From UBA935 sp031556725 (GTDB taxonomy: Bacteria > Bacillota > Clostridia > Lachnospirales > Lachnospiraceae), in assembly GCA_031556725.1 (NCBI GenBank), contig JAVBSL010000015.1, positions 33,290 through 97,289 on the forward strand: DNA of 64,000 nucleotides, given 5' to 3'. The notes below the pieces were generated by a model. It saw only the letters and a program-made list of their open reading frames with translations, was not told where the DNA came from and searched no databases. Below, in pieces: positions 25,844-35,187 of this stretch (positions are counted from its first letter, which is position 1; each line of letters begins with the position of its first letter). A program made the position numbers and the translations under genes.

Positions 25844-27925
25844 ATGGCAAAATATTTAGTAATTGTGGAATCACCGGCAAAGGTGAAAACGATCAAGAAG
25901 TTTCTGGGACCTAATTATGAGGTTTCGGCAAGCAACGGTCATGTAAGGGATTTTCCGAAAAGTCAGATGGGAATCGATTTTGAACATGATTATGAACCCA
26001 AGTATATTACCATTCGGGGGAAGGGTGATATCCTGGCCAAGTTAAGAAAAGAAGTGAAGAAAGCAGAAAAAATATATCTGGCAACTGACCCTGACCGTGA
26101 GGGTGAGGCGATATCCTGGCATCTGTCCAAGTCGCTGAAGTTGGAAGATAAGAAAGTTTACCGTATTACCTTTAATGAAATCACCAAGAACGCAGTGAAG
26201 GAGTCCCTGAAAAACGCCAGAGAGATCGATATGGATCTGGTGGATGCCCAGCAGACCAGAAGAATGCTGGATCGAATGGTGGGATATCGGATTTCCCCGG
26301 TTTTATGGGCGAAGGTAAAAAGGGGCTTAAGTGCCGGCCGTGTACAGTCGGTGGCTTTGCGGATCATTTGTGACCGGGAAGAGGAAATCAATGCCTTTAT
26401 TCCCGAGGAATATTGGTCTTTCGGCGCATCTTTTGCCATTCCCGGCGAAAAGAAGCTGTTACAGGCCAAATATTACGGCAGCAAAGACGGTAAAGTAACC
26501 ATTGCTTCGGAAGCAGAGTTAAAGAAGATTATGAAGGAGCTGGAAAAAGCTTCTTATAAAATAGCGGAGGTAAAGAAAGGCGAGCGCATTAAGAAGGCGC
26601 CCCTGCCTTTTACCACCTCCACCTTACAGCAGGAAGCCAGTAAAGTGCTGAATTTTTCCACTCAGAAAACCATGCGTCTGGCCCAGCAGTTATACGAAGG
26701 TATTGATATCAAAGGCAACGGTACGGTGGGTGTGATCACCTATCTGCGTACCGATTCCACCCGTGTATCCGAAGAAGCGGAAAAAACCGCCGAAGAGTAT
26801 ATCGGTAAGACTTACGGTGCCGACTATGCTGCCGGTGCCGGTGTGGAAAAGAAAAGTGATAAAAAGATTCAGGATGCTCATGAAGCTATCCGGCCTACCG
26901 AAATCGGCATGACTCCGGCAGAACTCAAAGACTCTCTGTCTCGTGACCAGTTCAGATTATATCAGCTGATTTGGAAACGGTTCGTAGCCAGCCGGATGAA
27001 TCCGGCCAAATATGAGACTACTTCCATTAAGATCGATGCCGGAGAGCACCGCTTTACCGTGGCCGCATCCAAGGTGTTGTTCGACGGATTTATGTCGGTT
27101 TACACCCAGGAAGAGGAAAAAGAAGAGAGCGAGACCCTGGCCAAAAGCATCGATCAGTCAACCAAACTGGAGTTTAAAGAATTTGATTATAAGCAGCATT
27201 TTACCCAGCCATCCCCCCATTATACCGAGGCTTCGCTGGTAAAGGCGCTGGAGGAACTGGGCATCGGACGCCCCAGTACTTATGCTCCCACCATCACCAC
27301 CATTATGGCCAGACGCTATGTGGTAAAGGAAAATAAAAATCTTTACATTACCGAATTGGGTGAAGTGGTCAACCAGATGATGAAGGAAGCCTTTCCCACC
27401 ATCGTCGATGTGAACTTTACAGCCAATCTGGAAGCGTTGTTAGATGGCGTGGAGGAAGGCAGTGTAAACTGGAAAACCGTAGTATCCAATTTCTATCCTG
27501 ATTTGGATGAAGCGGTACAGGTAGCGGAAAAAGAACTGGCAGAAGTGCAGATTGCCGACGAAGTGTCGGAAGAAGTCTGTGATCTGTGCGGCCGGCAGAT
27601 GGTCATCAAATATGGCCCCCACGGCAGATTCCTGGCTTGTCCGGGATTCCCTGAATGCCGCAATACCAAGCCTTATTTTGAAAAAATCGGTGTTTCATGT
27701 CCCAAATGCGGTAAGGATATTGTCCTTAAGAAAACCAAAAAAGGCAGAAAGTACTATGGCTGCGTTGGTAATCCCGAATGTGACTTTATGGTATGGCAGA
27801 AGCCGTCCCAGGAGAAATGCCCGGGATGCGGTTCGGTACTGCTGGAAAAAGGAAATAAACTGGTATGCGCTGACGAGAACTGTGGTCATATTGAGATAAA
27901 GCCACAAAAGGAAGACGAAAATTAG
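25844..27925 (+). CDS. topA: DNA topoisomerase I (type IA)
   Basis: TopA relaxes negative supercoils behind RNA polymerase. The 693-residue product opens MAKYLVIVESPAKVKTIKKF (Toprim domain), has DPDREGEAISWHL, and the active tyrosine Y300 in YLRTDSTRVS. Three C-terminal zinc ribbons follow (CDLCGRQ...CPGFPEC, CPKCGKD...CVGNPEC, CPGCGS...CADENC). An upstream in-frame ATG at 25772 would add 24 poorly conserved residues; ATG 25844 (or 25841) follows GGGGAAG. The topA-codY-flagellar order is one also seen in related Clostridia. Confidence 0.97.
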   Translation: MAKYLVIVESPAKVKTIKKFLGPNYEVSASNGHVRDFPKSQMGIDFEHDYEPKYITIRGKGDILAKLRKEVKKAEKIYLATDPDREGEAISWHLSKSLKLEDKKVYRITFNEITKNAVKESLKNAREIDMDLVDAQQTRRMLDRMVGYRISPVLWAKVKRGLSAGRVQSVALRIICDREEEINAFIPEEYWSFGASFAIPGEKKLLQAKYYGSKDGKVTIASEAELKKIMKELEKASYKIAEVKKGERIKKAPLPFTTSTLQQEASKVLNFSTQKTMRLAQQLYEGIDIKGNGTVGVITYLRTDSTRVSEEAEKTAEEYIGKTYGADYAAGAGVEKKSDKKIQDAHEAIRPTEIGMTPAELKDSLSRDQFRLYQLIWKRFVASRMNPAKYETTSIKIDAGEHRFTVAASKVLFDGFMSVYTQEEEKEESETLAKSIDQSTKLEFKEFDYKQHFTQPSPHYTEASLVKALEELGIGRPSTYAPTITTIMARRYVVKENKNLYITELGEVVNQMMKEAFPTIVDVNFTANLEALLDGVEEGSVNWKTVVSNFYPDLDEAVQVAEKELAEVQIADEVSEEVCDLCGRQMVIKYGPHGRFLACPGFPECRNTKPYFEKIGVSCPKCGKDIVLKKTKKGRKYYGCVGNPECDFMVWQKPSQEKCPGCGSVLLEKGNKLVCADENCGHIEIKPQKEDEN

Positions 27926-27982
27926 TACAAATTGCATAAAAAACTATGAAAATAGGTATTATTTCCTATAAAAATAAACAAG

Positions 27983-28062
27983 AATACCCTTAATGGTCGT
28001 TGTAATATGGTGTTTCATATGATACAATATGAATATTGGAACGACAATAGGGGTATTTTTTT
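27983..28062 (+). terminator. Long terminator-like hairpin between topA and codY
   Basis: AATACCC (27983-27989) pairs with GGGTATT (28051-28057), and GTCGTT (27996-28001) with AACGAC (28040-28045), followed immediately by a run of seven T (28056-28062). RNA reading through from topA could form this and stop before codY. The codY promoter lies in its loop, so transcripts starting there would lack the left arm and escape termination. Confidence 0.5.
28000..28028 (+). promoter_or_regulatory. codY promoter
   Basis: TTGTAA (28000-28005) and TACAAT (28023-28028) are 17 bases apart. The start would fall near 28035, about 48 bases before the codY ATG. It is nested within the terminator-like hairpin of topA. 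Confidence 0.6.
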
Positions 28063-28082
28063 GCAGTACGGGAGGATTATGG

Positions 28083-28868
28083 ATGAGTAGTGTACAATTG
28101 TTAGACAAAACCAGAAAAATCGGAAAACTATTACATAATAACAGTTCCAGCAAAGTGGTATTCAATGATATTTGTAGCGTTCTTTGCGAAATTTTACATT
28201 CGCATGTGCTTGTTATCAGTAAAAAGGGCAAGGTACTGGGCATTGGTGCTCCGGAAGATGTGGATTCCATCTCGGAGTTGATTGTTGACAGGGTTGGCGG
28301 TTTTATTGACACCATGCTCAATGAACGAATCCTGGCAGTGTTGTCCACTAAGGAAAATGTCAATCTGGAAACGCTGGGATTTGAAAAAGAGGGGATTAAG
28401 AAGTTTGAAGGAATTATTACCCCTATCGAGATTGCCGGGGAAAGGCTGGGAACCCTTTTTATTTACAAGTGCAATGAACAGTATGATATTGATGATATTA
28501 TTCTTTGTGAATACGGCACTACGGTAGTGGGACTTGAGATGCTGCGGGCAGTGAATGAGGAAAGCGCCGAAGAGAGCCGGAAACTGGCGGTTATCAAATC
28601 AGCCATTAACACCTTGTCTTTCTCGGAGATGGAAGCGGTGGTGCACATTTTTGAAGAATTGAATGGCATGGAAGGTATTCTGGTAGCCAGTAAGATTGCC
28701 GACAGAGTGGGGATTACCCGATCGGTTATAGTCAATGCCTTACGTAAGTTTGAAAGTGCCGGTGTGATAGAATCCCGTTCTTCCGGTATGAAAGGCACTT
28801 ACATCAAGGTGTTGAACGATATGGTTTTTGAGGAAGTTGACAAGATAAAAAAAGAGCGGCTAAGCTGA
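28083..28868 (+). CDS. codY: GTP- and branched-chain amino acid-sensing regulator CodY
   Basis: CodY is the Firmicute global regulator that binds DNA when isoleucine/valine and GTP are high. The 261-residue product has the N-terminal GAF domain (SSVQLLDKTRKIGKLLHNN onwards, with SKVVFNDICSVL) and the C-terminal winged helix with ASKIADRVGITRSVIVNALR and RSSGMKGTYIKV. ATG 28083 is preceded by GGGAGGAT; the longer frame from 28029 overlaps the terminator T-run. It stands just before the flagellar operon, as in Bacillus; CodY represses motility genes in some species. Whether it acts on this operon is not shown. Confidence 0.96.
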   Translation: MSSVQLLDKTRKIGKLLHNNSSSKVVFNDICSVLCEILHSHVLVISKKGKVLGIGAPEDVDSISELIVDRVGGFIDTMLNERILAVLSTKENVNLETLGFEKEGIKKFEGIITPIEIAGERLGTLFIYKCNEQYDIDDIILCEYGTTVVGLEMLRAVNEESAEESRKLAVIKSAINTLSFSEMEAVVHIFEELNGMEGILVASKIADRVGITRSVIVNALRKFESAGVIESRSSGMKGTYIKVLNDMVFEEVDKIKKERLS

Positions 28869-28897
28869 ACTGAATAAATAACGGATTATGAGATGAT

Positions 28898-28942
28898 AAA
28901 AGGATTTATGAACTCTGGAGTGAGTTTGTTAAATCCTTTTTT
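28898..28942 (+). terminator. Intrinsic terminator after codY
   Basis: AAAAGGATTTA (28898-28908) pairs perfectly with TAAATCCTTTT (28930-28940); an inner AACT/AGTT pair extends it. The 3' arm runs into TTTTTT. It should separate codY from the flagellar operon. Confidence 0.85.
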
Positions 28943-29033
28943 GACTTAAAAAGTCAAGGTAAAAAATGGAGCGGATACCACATATTGGGAGTGATACCAG
29001 CAGGTGCATACTATATAAAGTGTTTTTTTATAA

Positions 29034-29079
29034 ATTATTTGCAAAAAAATCTTGTTTTTTTACGCAAATAATCTATAAT
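29034..29079 (+). promoter_or_regulatory. fla/che operon promoter with flanking inverted repeat
   Basis: TTGTTT (29052-29057) and TATAAT (29074-29079) are separated by 16 bases and sit 45 bases before flgB. The 9-bp arms ATTATTTGC (29034-29042) and GCAAATAAT (29064-29072) are perfect reverse complements and bracket the -35 element. This could be the operator of an unidentified regulator. A second TATAAT at 29091-29096 might be an alternative -10. No clear sigma-28 promoter (TAAA-GCCGATAA) is seen here, which fits an early operon read by the housekeeping factor. Confidence 0.6.
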
Positions 29080-29123
29080 GTAATAAGGTGGTATAATAGG
29101 TGGAATTTGAAAGGGGCAAAGGA

Positions 29124-29513
29124 ATGATACAATCCAATGTTTTTAACTATGTAAATGTGTTGGACAAAGCAGCGGATGCTGCATGGCTTCGCAATGAAGT
29201 TCTGGCCAACAATATTGCCAATAATACGACACCGGGATATAAGCGGCAGGATGTGGCTTTTGAAACACAATTGCGGCATGCCTTAAAGAGCAATAAGTAT
29301 ACGTCGGTGGATGCCAAGGTGGACGGAATCAGAACCGGTTCCCTGCGAGCCCGGGTATATACGGACAGTGCTAATTTTTCATACCGTTTGGACGGAAATA
29401 ATGTGGATGCGGACAGCGAAGGTGTAAAGCTGGCCGCCAACCAGATCAAATATAACGGACTGATCAGCAGTATGAATCAGGAGTTTTCTAACCTTAAGAT
29501 GGTTATGAAGTAG
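29124..29513 (+). CDS. flgB: Flagellar basal-body rod protein FlgB
   Basis: FlgB is a proximal rod subunit. The 129-residue product carries LRNEVLANNIANNTTPGYKR, the rod-protein signature in its N-terminal helix, and a C-terminal helix ending NQEFSNLKMVMK. A GTG 24 bases upstream is in frame, but ATG 29124 with GGGG/AAAGGA upstream gives the standard length. First gene of the long operon. Confidence 0.95.
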   Translation: MIQSNVFNYVNVLDKAADAAWLRNEVLANNIANNTTPGYKRQDVAFETQLRHALKSNKYTSVDAKVDGIRTGSLRARVYTDSANFSYRLDGNNVDADSEGVKLAANQIKYNGLISSMNQEFSNLKMVMK

Positions 29514-29534
29514 AGTGGATAAGGAGGAGACACG

Positions 29535-29978
29535 ATGGGTATTTTTTCATCTTTTGACGTAAACGCATCGGGTATGACAGCCCAGCGGTATCGGATGGAT
29601 ATTATTTCGGAGAATGTGGCCAATGCCAACACCACCCGAACCGCCGACGGAACCCCTTATCGGCGGAAAATAGTTACTTTCGAACAGAAAAACGGACACA
29701 GTACTTTCAGCCACGTTTTCGATAGCTGCCGGCAAAGTTACAACGGCCAGGGTGTCAGGGTTATGAAGGTCGCTGAAGACAATAAAAGCGATATGATCAT
29801 GGCCTATGATCCGTCCCATCCGGATGCGGATGAAAACGGTTATGTTACATATCCCAATGTTAATATCGTGACAGAGATGACCAACCTGATCGATGCCAGC
29901 CGGGCCTATGAGGCCAACGCTACAGCATTTGGCGCCAGTAAAGCAATTGCCATGAAGGGTCTGGAGATGGGACAATAA
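29535..29978 (+). CDS. flgC: Flagellar basal-body rod protein FlgC
   Basis: FlgC is a rod subunit exported by the flagellar type III system. The 147-residue product has SGMTAQRYRMDIISENVANA near the N-terminus and the C-terminal helix NIVTEMTNLIDASRAYEANA shared by rod and hook proteins. AAGGAGGAG precedes the ATG; the gap from flgB is 21 bases. Confidence 0.95.
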   Translation: MGIFSSFDVNASGMTAQRYRMDIISENVANANTTRTADGTPYRRKIVTFEQKNGHSTFSHVFDSCRQSYNGQGVRVMKVAEDNKSDMIMAYDPSHPDADENGYVTYPNVNIVTEMTNLIDASRAYEANATAFGASKAIAMKGLEMGQ

Positions 29979-29995
29979 CAGGAGGATAGTAAACA

Positions 29996-30319
29996 ATGGA
30001 TATTTCAGCACTTCGTAATATTTCTTCCGGTGCGATCAAAGAAGCGGCCATAAACGCCCCAATTGGTGCCGGAACAGTAAAAACAGATAACAGCACTTTT
30101 GACAATATGCTTTCAGCTGCCATGAGCAATCTGGGGACTACTAACGCATATCTTTCCGATGCGGAAAATGAAGAGATTAAATGGGCCTTAGGCGAAACCG
30201 AAAGTACCCATGATCTTACCAATGCCTTACAGAAAGCCAGTGTTTCTTTGCAGTACACAGTAGCCGTAAGGGACAAGTTGCTGGAAGCTTATAAAGAGAT
30301 TATGCAGATACAGATTTAA
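29996..30319 (+). CDS. fliE: Flagellar hook-basal body complex protein FliE
   Basis: FliE links the MS ring to the rod. The 107-residue product ends in the typical helices THDLTNALQKASVSLQYTVA and RDKLLEAYKEIMQIQI. The ribosome site AGGAGG lies upstream of ATG 29996. Short spacing to flgC and fliF supports the order flgB-flgC-fliE-fliF. Confidence 0.93.
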   Translation: MDISALRNISSGAIKEAAINAPIGAGTVKTDNSTFDNMLSAAMSNLGTTNAYLSDAENEEIKWALGETESTHDLTNALQKASVSLQYTVAVRDKLLEAYKEIMQIQI

Positions 30320-30345
30320 TTTCGGGGTTATGAGGAGAAGAGGAA

Positions 30346-31947
30346 ATGCAGGAGCGAATACAACAACTTTTAAATCGGGTTCTGGAATGGTGGAATCATT
30401 TTACCGCCAAGCAAAAAACAATGATTATTGCCGCTGCCGCCGGGGTAGTGATGATAATTGTCATTATTATTACGGTATTGAGCCAGCCTAAATGGGAGGA
30501 ACTGCTTGTCTGCGAGTCTACCAAGGAAGCATCGGAAGTTACCGCCCTTTTGACCGGACAAAATATTAATAATAAGCCATCACCCGACGGCTTGCGGATT
30601 CAAATCGAGAAAAAGGATATGGCCGCGGCTAAGATGCTGTTAGGTGCCAATGATATCCAATCTTCATCTTATTCCATTGATAATGTAACCAGCGGCGGTT
30701 TCAGTACCACCGAGGCGGATAAGCAGAAGAAATACAAAGAGTATCTGGAAAAAATGCTGGCCAATGATATCATCGCCAGTATGGAGGCGGTTTCATGGGC
30801 TAAAGTGGTTTTGACGATGCCGGAAAATGACGGTACGCTGATTGCCAAGGAACAGGAACCCAGCGCATGGGTTATGCTGAAACTGCAGGGTGAGTTTGAT
30901 GCCGATCATGCCGCCACGCTGGCCAAGTCGATTTCGGTGGGACTGGGATGTAAAACACCGCAGAACATCATCATTATGGATGACCAGGGGAATATGCTTT
31001 TCTCCGGAGATGATACATATAGTATGACCGGCAGCGCCAGCACGCAGCTTGGTGTCAAGAGCAAGTATGAAGCAGTAGTACAGAATGAAGTGCGGAAGGT
31101 ACTTTTGGGAACCAATGAATTTGATAAGATCGAAGTGACCAGTAATCTGGCTTTGGATTTTACCAGCTTACAGGAAACCGATCATAATTATTATGTGGAG
31201 GAAGGACAGACTCAGGGTTATCTGAGTCACCGCGATACATATAATTCGGAATCTACCGGTGGAATAAGCGGAGTACCAGGTACTGATTCTAATGTGGAAG
31301 ACACTTCTTATCAGTTTCAGGATCAAACTACAAGCAGTGCAACAGAATCGGAAGAATCCAATGATTATCTGCCCAGTGAAAAGATAACCACTAAGGATAT
31401 TCCCCCGGGAGCGATCAAATATGACCAGTCTTCTGTGTCGGTTGCAGCGATTAAGTATAATATCGTTCGTCAGGAAGAGATTAAAGCTCAGGGACTTTTA
31501 GATGGAGTTACCTGGGAAGAATATAAGGCGGCGAACAATACCAAAACGAAATTGCCGGAAGATGAGGATATGATTGCCATAGTGGCTAAAGCGACCGGAA
31601 TCGATGCAGAAAACATTATGATTTTGGCTTACAGCGAAAACGTATTTTTTGATGCCGAAGGCCTCGATATTAACTGGGGCGACGTAGCCCAGCTTGTGTT
31701 AATTGTTGTGATGCTGATTCTCATGGCGGTTTTGGTGATCCGCAGCATGAGAAACGAAAAAGAAGAAGTACAGGAAGAAGAATTGTCAGTAGAGACCCTG
31801 CTCCAGTCCCAGCCGGAAATGGAGCTGGAGGACATTGGTCTGGATGAGGGGTCGGAGACCAAACGGCAGATTGATAAATTTGTCGAGGACAATCCCGAGG
31901 CGGCTGCAGCGTTATTGCGCAACTGGCTGAACGAGGATTGGGCATAA
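30346..31947 (+). CDS. fliF: Flagellar MS-ring protein FliF
   Basis: FliF forms the membrane-supramembrane ring on which the motor is built. The 533-residue product has a first membrane helix at about residues 24-46, ring-building domains (SQPKWEELL, RLQIEKKDMAAAK-like region, and KYKEYLEKMLANDI), and a second helix near residues 447-466. The C-terminal tail (AAALLRNWLNEDWA) is the known FliG-binding segment. It is a normal-length family member. Confidence 0.96.
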   Translation: MQERIQQLLNRVLEWWNHFTAKQKTMIIAAAAGVVMIIVIIITVLSQPKWEELLVCESTKEASEVTALLTGQNINNKPSPDGLRIQIEKKDMAAAKMLLGANDIQSSSYSIDNVTSGGFSTTEADKQKKYKEYLEKMLANDIIASMEAVSWAKVVLTMPENDGTLIAKEQEPSAWVMLKLQGEFDADHAATLAKSISVGLGCKTPQNIIIMDDQGNMLFSGDDTYSMTGSASTQLGVKSKYEAVVQNEVRKVLLGTNEFDKIEVTSNLALDFTSLQETDHNYYVEEGQTQGYLSHRDTYNSESTGGISGVPGTDSNVEDTSYQFQDQTTSSATESEESNDYLPSEKITTKDIPPGAIKYDQSSVSVAAIKYNIVRQEEIKAQGLLDGVTWEEYKAANNTKTKLPEDEDMIAIVAKATGIDAENIMILAYSENVFFDAEGLDINWGDVAQLVLIVVMLILMAVLVIRSMRNEKEEVQEEELSVETLLQSQPEMELEDIGLDEGSETKRQIDKFVEDNPEAAAALLRNWLNEDWA

Positions 31948-31984
31948 ACGGAAAGAGAACAGAAGGCGGAAGGAATGTTAAGCT

Positions 31985-33004
31985 ATGGCAAGAGGTTCAG
32001 CAGATGATAGAATAAACGGACTTCAGAAGGCGGCAATCTTGTTGATTGCGTTAGGGCCGGAAAAGTCTGCGTCTATTTTTAAGCATCTGAAAGAAGAAGA
32101 AATTGAAGAACTGACTCTGGAAATCGCTAACACCAGAAGCATTACACCGCAGATCAAAGAGACTATTTTAGATGAGTTTTATCAGATATGTCTGGCACAG
32201 CGCTATATTGCTGAAGGCGGTATCGGTTATGCCAAGGAGTTGTTGGAAAAGGCCCTGGGACAGGAAAAAGCGATGGATGTTATCGGTAAGCTGACGGCAT
32301 CCTTACAGGTAAAACCTTTTGAGTTTGTCAGAAAGACAGATGCTTCCCAGCTGCTTAACTTTATTCAGGATGAGCATCCTCAGACGATTGCTTTGATTTT
32401 ATCCTATCTGTCACCCAGTCAGGCGGCTCTTATTATTTCGGCATTGCCTCCCGACCGGCAGTCGGATGTAGCCAGACGTATAGCCGTTATGGACAGAACC
32501 AGTCCCGACGTCATCAAAGAGGTGGAAAAAGTGTTGGAATCCAAACTGGCATCTTTGGTAAATCAAGATTTCAATATTATCGGCGGTGTGGATGCAGTGG
32601 TAGAAATTTTGAATACCGTAGACCGTGGTACCGAAAAGCATATTATGGAAACCCTGGAAATCGAAGAGCCGGAATTGGCAGACGAGATCAGAAAGAAAAT
32701 GTTCGTCTTCGAAGATGTATTGCTGCTGGATGACAGAGCTATCCAGAGAGTTCTTCGTGATGTGGATAACAATGATCTTGCCATGGCCTTAAAAGGCTCC
32801 AATGAGCAGGTCCAGACAGCAATCTTTAATAACCTGTCCAAGCGTCTTGCGGTTATGATCAAAGAAGATATGGAATTTATGGGACCGGTACGTATGAAGG
32901 ATGTTGAAGAAGCTCAGCAGAAGATTGTTAATATTATAAGAAAACTGGAAGATTCTGCGGAAATTGTTATCTCCAGAGGCGGAGGTGACGAGATCATTGT
33001 CTAG
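31985..33004 (+). CDS. fliG: Flagellar motor switch protein FliG
   Basis: FliG is the rotor protein that meets the stator. The 339-residue product has the N-terminal FliF-binding domain (GLQKAAILLIALGPEKSASI), the middle EHPQTIALILSYL region and the C-terminal domain with MFVFEDVLLLDDRAIQRVLR, which carries the charged torque helix. Its last codons overlap the start of fliH. Confidence 0.97.
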   Translation: MARGSADDRINGLQKAAILLIALGPEKSASIFKHLKEEEIEELTLEIANTRSITPQIKETILDEFYQICLAQRYIAEGGIGYAKELLEKALGQEKAMDVIGKLTASLQVKPFEFVRKTDASQLLNFIQDEHPQTIALILSYLSPSQAALIISALPPDRQSDVARRIAVMDRTSPDVIKEVEKVLESKLASLVNQDFNIIGGVDAVVEILNTVDRGTEKHIMETLEIEEPELADEIRKKMFVFEDVLLLDDRAIQRVLRDVDNNDLAMALKGSNEQVQTAIFNNLSKRLAVMIKEDMEFMGPVRMKDVEEAQQKIVNIIRKLEDSAEIVISRGGGDEIIV

Positions 33005-33851
33005 TAACTTGTTGAAATCCCGATGGGTAGTAGTAGATACAGAGGAAAAAAGAATTATTAATTCCGATGAACATCTGGCAGAACGGATGGAGAGATGGAA
33101 TAACAGCGTTCCGAATTCCTATGAGGAATATGCCGAATATGAGGAAGAGTTTACCGATGGTTTGGCGGCTGAGCAGGTGGAAGGACTTTTGTCCGAGGAT
33201 GCTGAGGAAAGCGTAATCAAGGCAAGAAATGCCAGAGATGAGGAACAGCGGGAAGAATTATTGAAACAGGCTCAAAACGAAGTGGAAATGGCCAAAATAC
33301 AGGCGGCGAAGATTATTGAAGATGCCAGGGGCGATATTGAGGTCATGCGCCGGGTGGCGGCGGAAGAAGCCAGAGGTCAGGGGTATACGGAGGGATTTGA
33401 TCGAGGCGTAGCTGAAATTGAAAAGATGCGAGCTAATCTTCAGGAAGACCGTAGAAAGTTACAGATGGAATATGACCAGCGGGTGGATGAACTGGAGCCG
33501 CAGTTTATTGATTTGATAACGGCTGTTTATGAACAGGTACTTGGTGTGGAATTGAAAAGTTATGGGGAAATTGTTTCCCATTTGGTTGCCAATACCATGA
33601 GAAACAGCGGAGAAAGCAAAGATTTTATTGTCCATGTATCCAAAGCGGACTATGAATATGTCAGTGGTCAAAAGGAAGAAATCAGAGTCAATGCCGCAGC
33701 GGGAATGGCGACTTTGGAAATTATCGAAGATATTACCCTTTCACCGGGTGAATGTATGATAGAAACCGGCGGGGGTGTTTTTGATTGCGGTTTGGGAACC
33801 CAGTTAGCCGGTCTTAATCAAAAATTGAAATTGTTGTCTTTTGAAAAATAG
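32997..33851 (+). CDS. fliH: Flagellar export ATPase regulator FliH
   Basis: FliH binds and restrains the export ATPase FliI. The 284-residue product begins at a TTG (32997) overlapping the fliG stop by eight bases, giving MSSNLLKSRWVVV, the usual opening of clostridial FliH; GGAGG at 32981-32985 is the ribosome site. It has a central Glu/Ala-rich coiled coil (QAQNEVEMAKIQAAKIIEDA), AxxxG-like GYTEGFDRG, and a C-terminal V-ATPase-E-like domain (SPGECMIETGGGVFDCG). A longer frame from 32964 lies within fliG and is unlikely. Rare start plus overlap suggest translational coupling. Confidence 0.88.
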   Translation: MSSNLLKSRWVVVDTEEKRIINSDEHLAERMERWNNSVPNSYEEYAEYEEEFTDGLAAEQVEGLLSEDAEESVIKARNARDEEQREELLKQAQNEVEMAKIQAAKIIEDARGDIEVMRRVAAEEARGQGYTEGFDRGVAEIEKMRANLQEDRRKLQMEYDQRVDELEPQFIDLITAVYEQVLGVELKSYGEIVSHLVANTMRNSGESKDFIVHVSKADYEYVSGQKEEIRVNAAAGMATLEIIEDITLSPGECMIETGGGVFDCGLGTQLAGLNQKLKLLSFEK

Positions 33852-33868
33852 GAGAAGGCAGAAACATT

Positions 33869-35185
33869 ATGCTGAAAGAAAAATATATCAATTTCGAGAA
33901 ATACAGACAGGCCGCCGAAGATGCTTATTTTCGGGTAAAAGGAAAGGTTGTGAATGTGGTCGGGCTGACCATCGAATCAGCCGGGCCGGATGCCAAACTG
34001 GGTGATATCTGTCTGATTTACCCTCATTCGGCACAGGACAATCCGGTCATGGCCGAGGTGGTGGGTTTTCGGGAAGGCAAAAATCTGCTGATGCCCTATG
34101 AAGTAGTGGAAGGTGTGGGACGCGGCAGCATGGTGGAGAATACCGGGCAGCCTTTAACTGTGCAGGTAGATGACAGCTTGCTGGGACAGACCTTAGACGG
34201 ACTGGGCCGGCCCACTGAGGGAGGAATCTTAAGCGGAAGGAAATATTCGGTGGAAGCAGCTCCTCCTGATCCCATGAGCCGGAAGATTATTTCCGATGTA
34301 TTGCCTTTGGGAGTAAAAGCGGTAGATGGCCTCTTGACCATTGGAAAGGGCCAGCGAATCGGTATTTTTGCCGGTTCCGGAGTAGGCAAATCCACACTGA
34401 TGGGGATGTTTGCCCGAAATACCAAAGCAGATATTAATGTCATTGCTTTGATCGGCGAGCGGGGCCGGGAAGTCCGCGAATTTATTGAAAGAGATTTGGG
34501 ACCGGAAGGAATGCGCCGCTCGGTAGTAGTAGTGGCAACTTCGGACAAACCGGCATTAGAGAGAAATAAAGCGGCCAAAACAGCAACAGCTATAGCAGAA
34601 TATTTTAGAGACAAGGGCAAGGATGTTCTATTGATGATGGATTCCTTGACCCGTTTTTCTATGGCCCAGCGAGAAATCGGGCTGGCCAGCGGCGAACCGC
34701 CGGTTTCCCGTGGGTATCCCCCCAGTGTGTATTCGGAAATGCCGAAACTGTTAGAACGGGCGGGCTGTTCGGCGGAAGGCTCCATTACCGGCCTTTATAC
34801 GGTTTTGGTGGATGGTGACGATTTCAACGAACCCATTACCGATACCGCCAGAAGTATTTTGGATGGCCATATTATGCTTAGCCGTAAAATTGCCCATAAG
34901 AATCATTACCCGGCCATTGACGTACTGCAGAGCATTTCCCGTTGTATGAGTCAGGTAGCTACCAGAGAACATAAGCAGGTAGCCGGAAAGTTGAAAAATG
35001 TCCTGGCAACCTACATGGAAGCCGAGGACTTGATTAACATCGGTGCCTATAAGGCCGGCAGCAACCAGGGCATTGATTATGCAGTGGAGAAAATTGATGC
35101 GGTAAATGGTTTTCTGATCCAGGACGTAGATGATAAATTTGATTTTGAGCAAACCATTGAATTGTTGGAAGGACTGTTTAACTGA
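33869..35185 (+). CDS. fliI: Flagellum-specific export ATPase FliI
   Basis: FliI is the F1-beta-like ATPase of the flagellar type III exporter. The 438-residue product has Walker A GIFAGSGVGKST near residue 165, ALIGERGREVREF, Walker B region KDVLLMMDSLTRFSMAQREI and the type III signature GEPPVSRGYPPSV. GGAGAAGG lies before the ATG. It is immediately followed by fliJ (two bases). Confidence 0.97.
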   Translation: MLKEKYINFEKYRQAAEDAYFRVKGKVVNVVGLTIESAGPDAKLGDICLIYPHSAQDNPVMAEVVGFREGKNLLMPYEVVEGVGRGSMVENTGQPLTVQVDDSLLGQTLDGLGRPTEGGILSGRKYSVEAAPPDPMSRKIISDVLPLGVKAVDGLLTIGKGQRIGIFAGSGVGKSTLMGMFARNTKADINVIALIGERGREVREFIERDLGPEGMRRSVVVVATSDKPALERNKAAKTATAIAEYFRDKGKDVLLMMDSLTRFSMAQREIGLASGEPPVSRGYPPSVYSEMPKLLERAGCSAEGSITGLYTVLVDGDDFNEPITDTARSILDGHIMLSRKIAHKNHYPAIDVLQSISRCMSQVATREHKQVAGKLKNVLATYMEAEDLINIGAYKAGSNQGIDYAVEKIDAVNGFLIQDVDDKFDFEQTIELLEGLFN

Positions 35186-35187
35186 CT

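Noticed and set aside
28941..28957. TTGACTT-AAGTCAA palindrome with a TTGACT -35 after the codY terminator
   Set aside because: No -10-like hexamer lies 16-18 bases downstream; the better flagellar promoter is at 29052-29079.
34096..34785. 229-codon minus-strand frame across fliI
   Set aside because: fliI is a complete, well-conserved ATPase on the + strand; the antisense product has no recognisable features.
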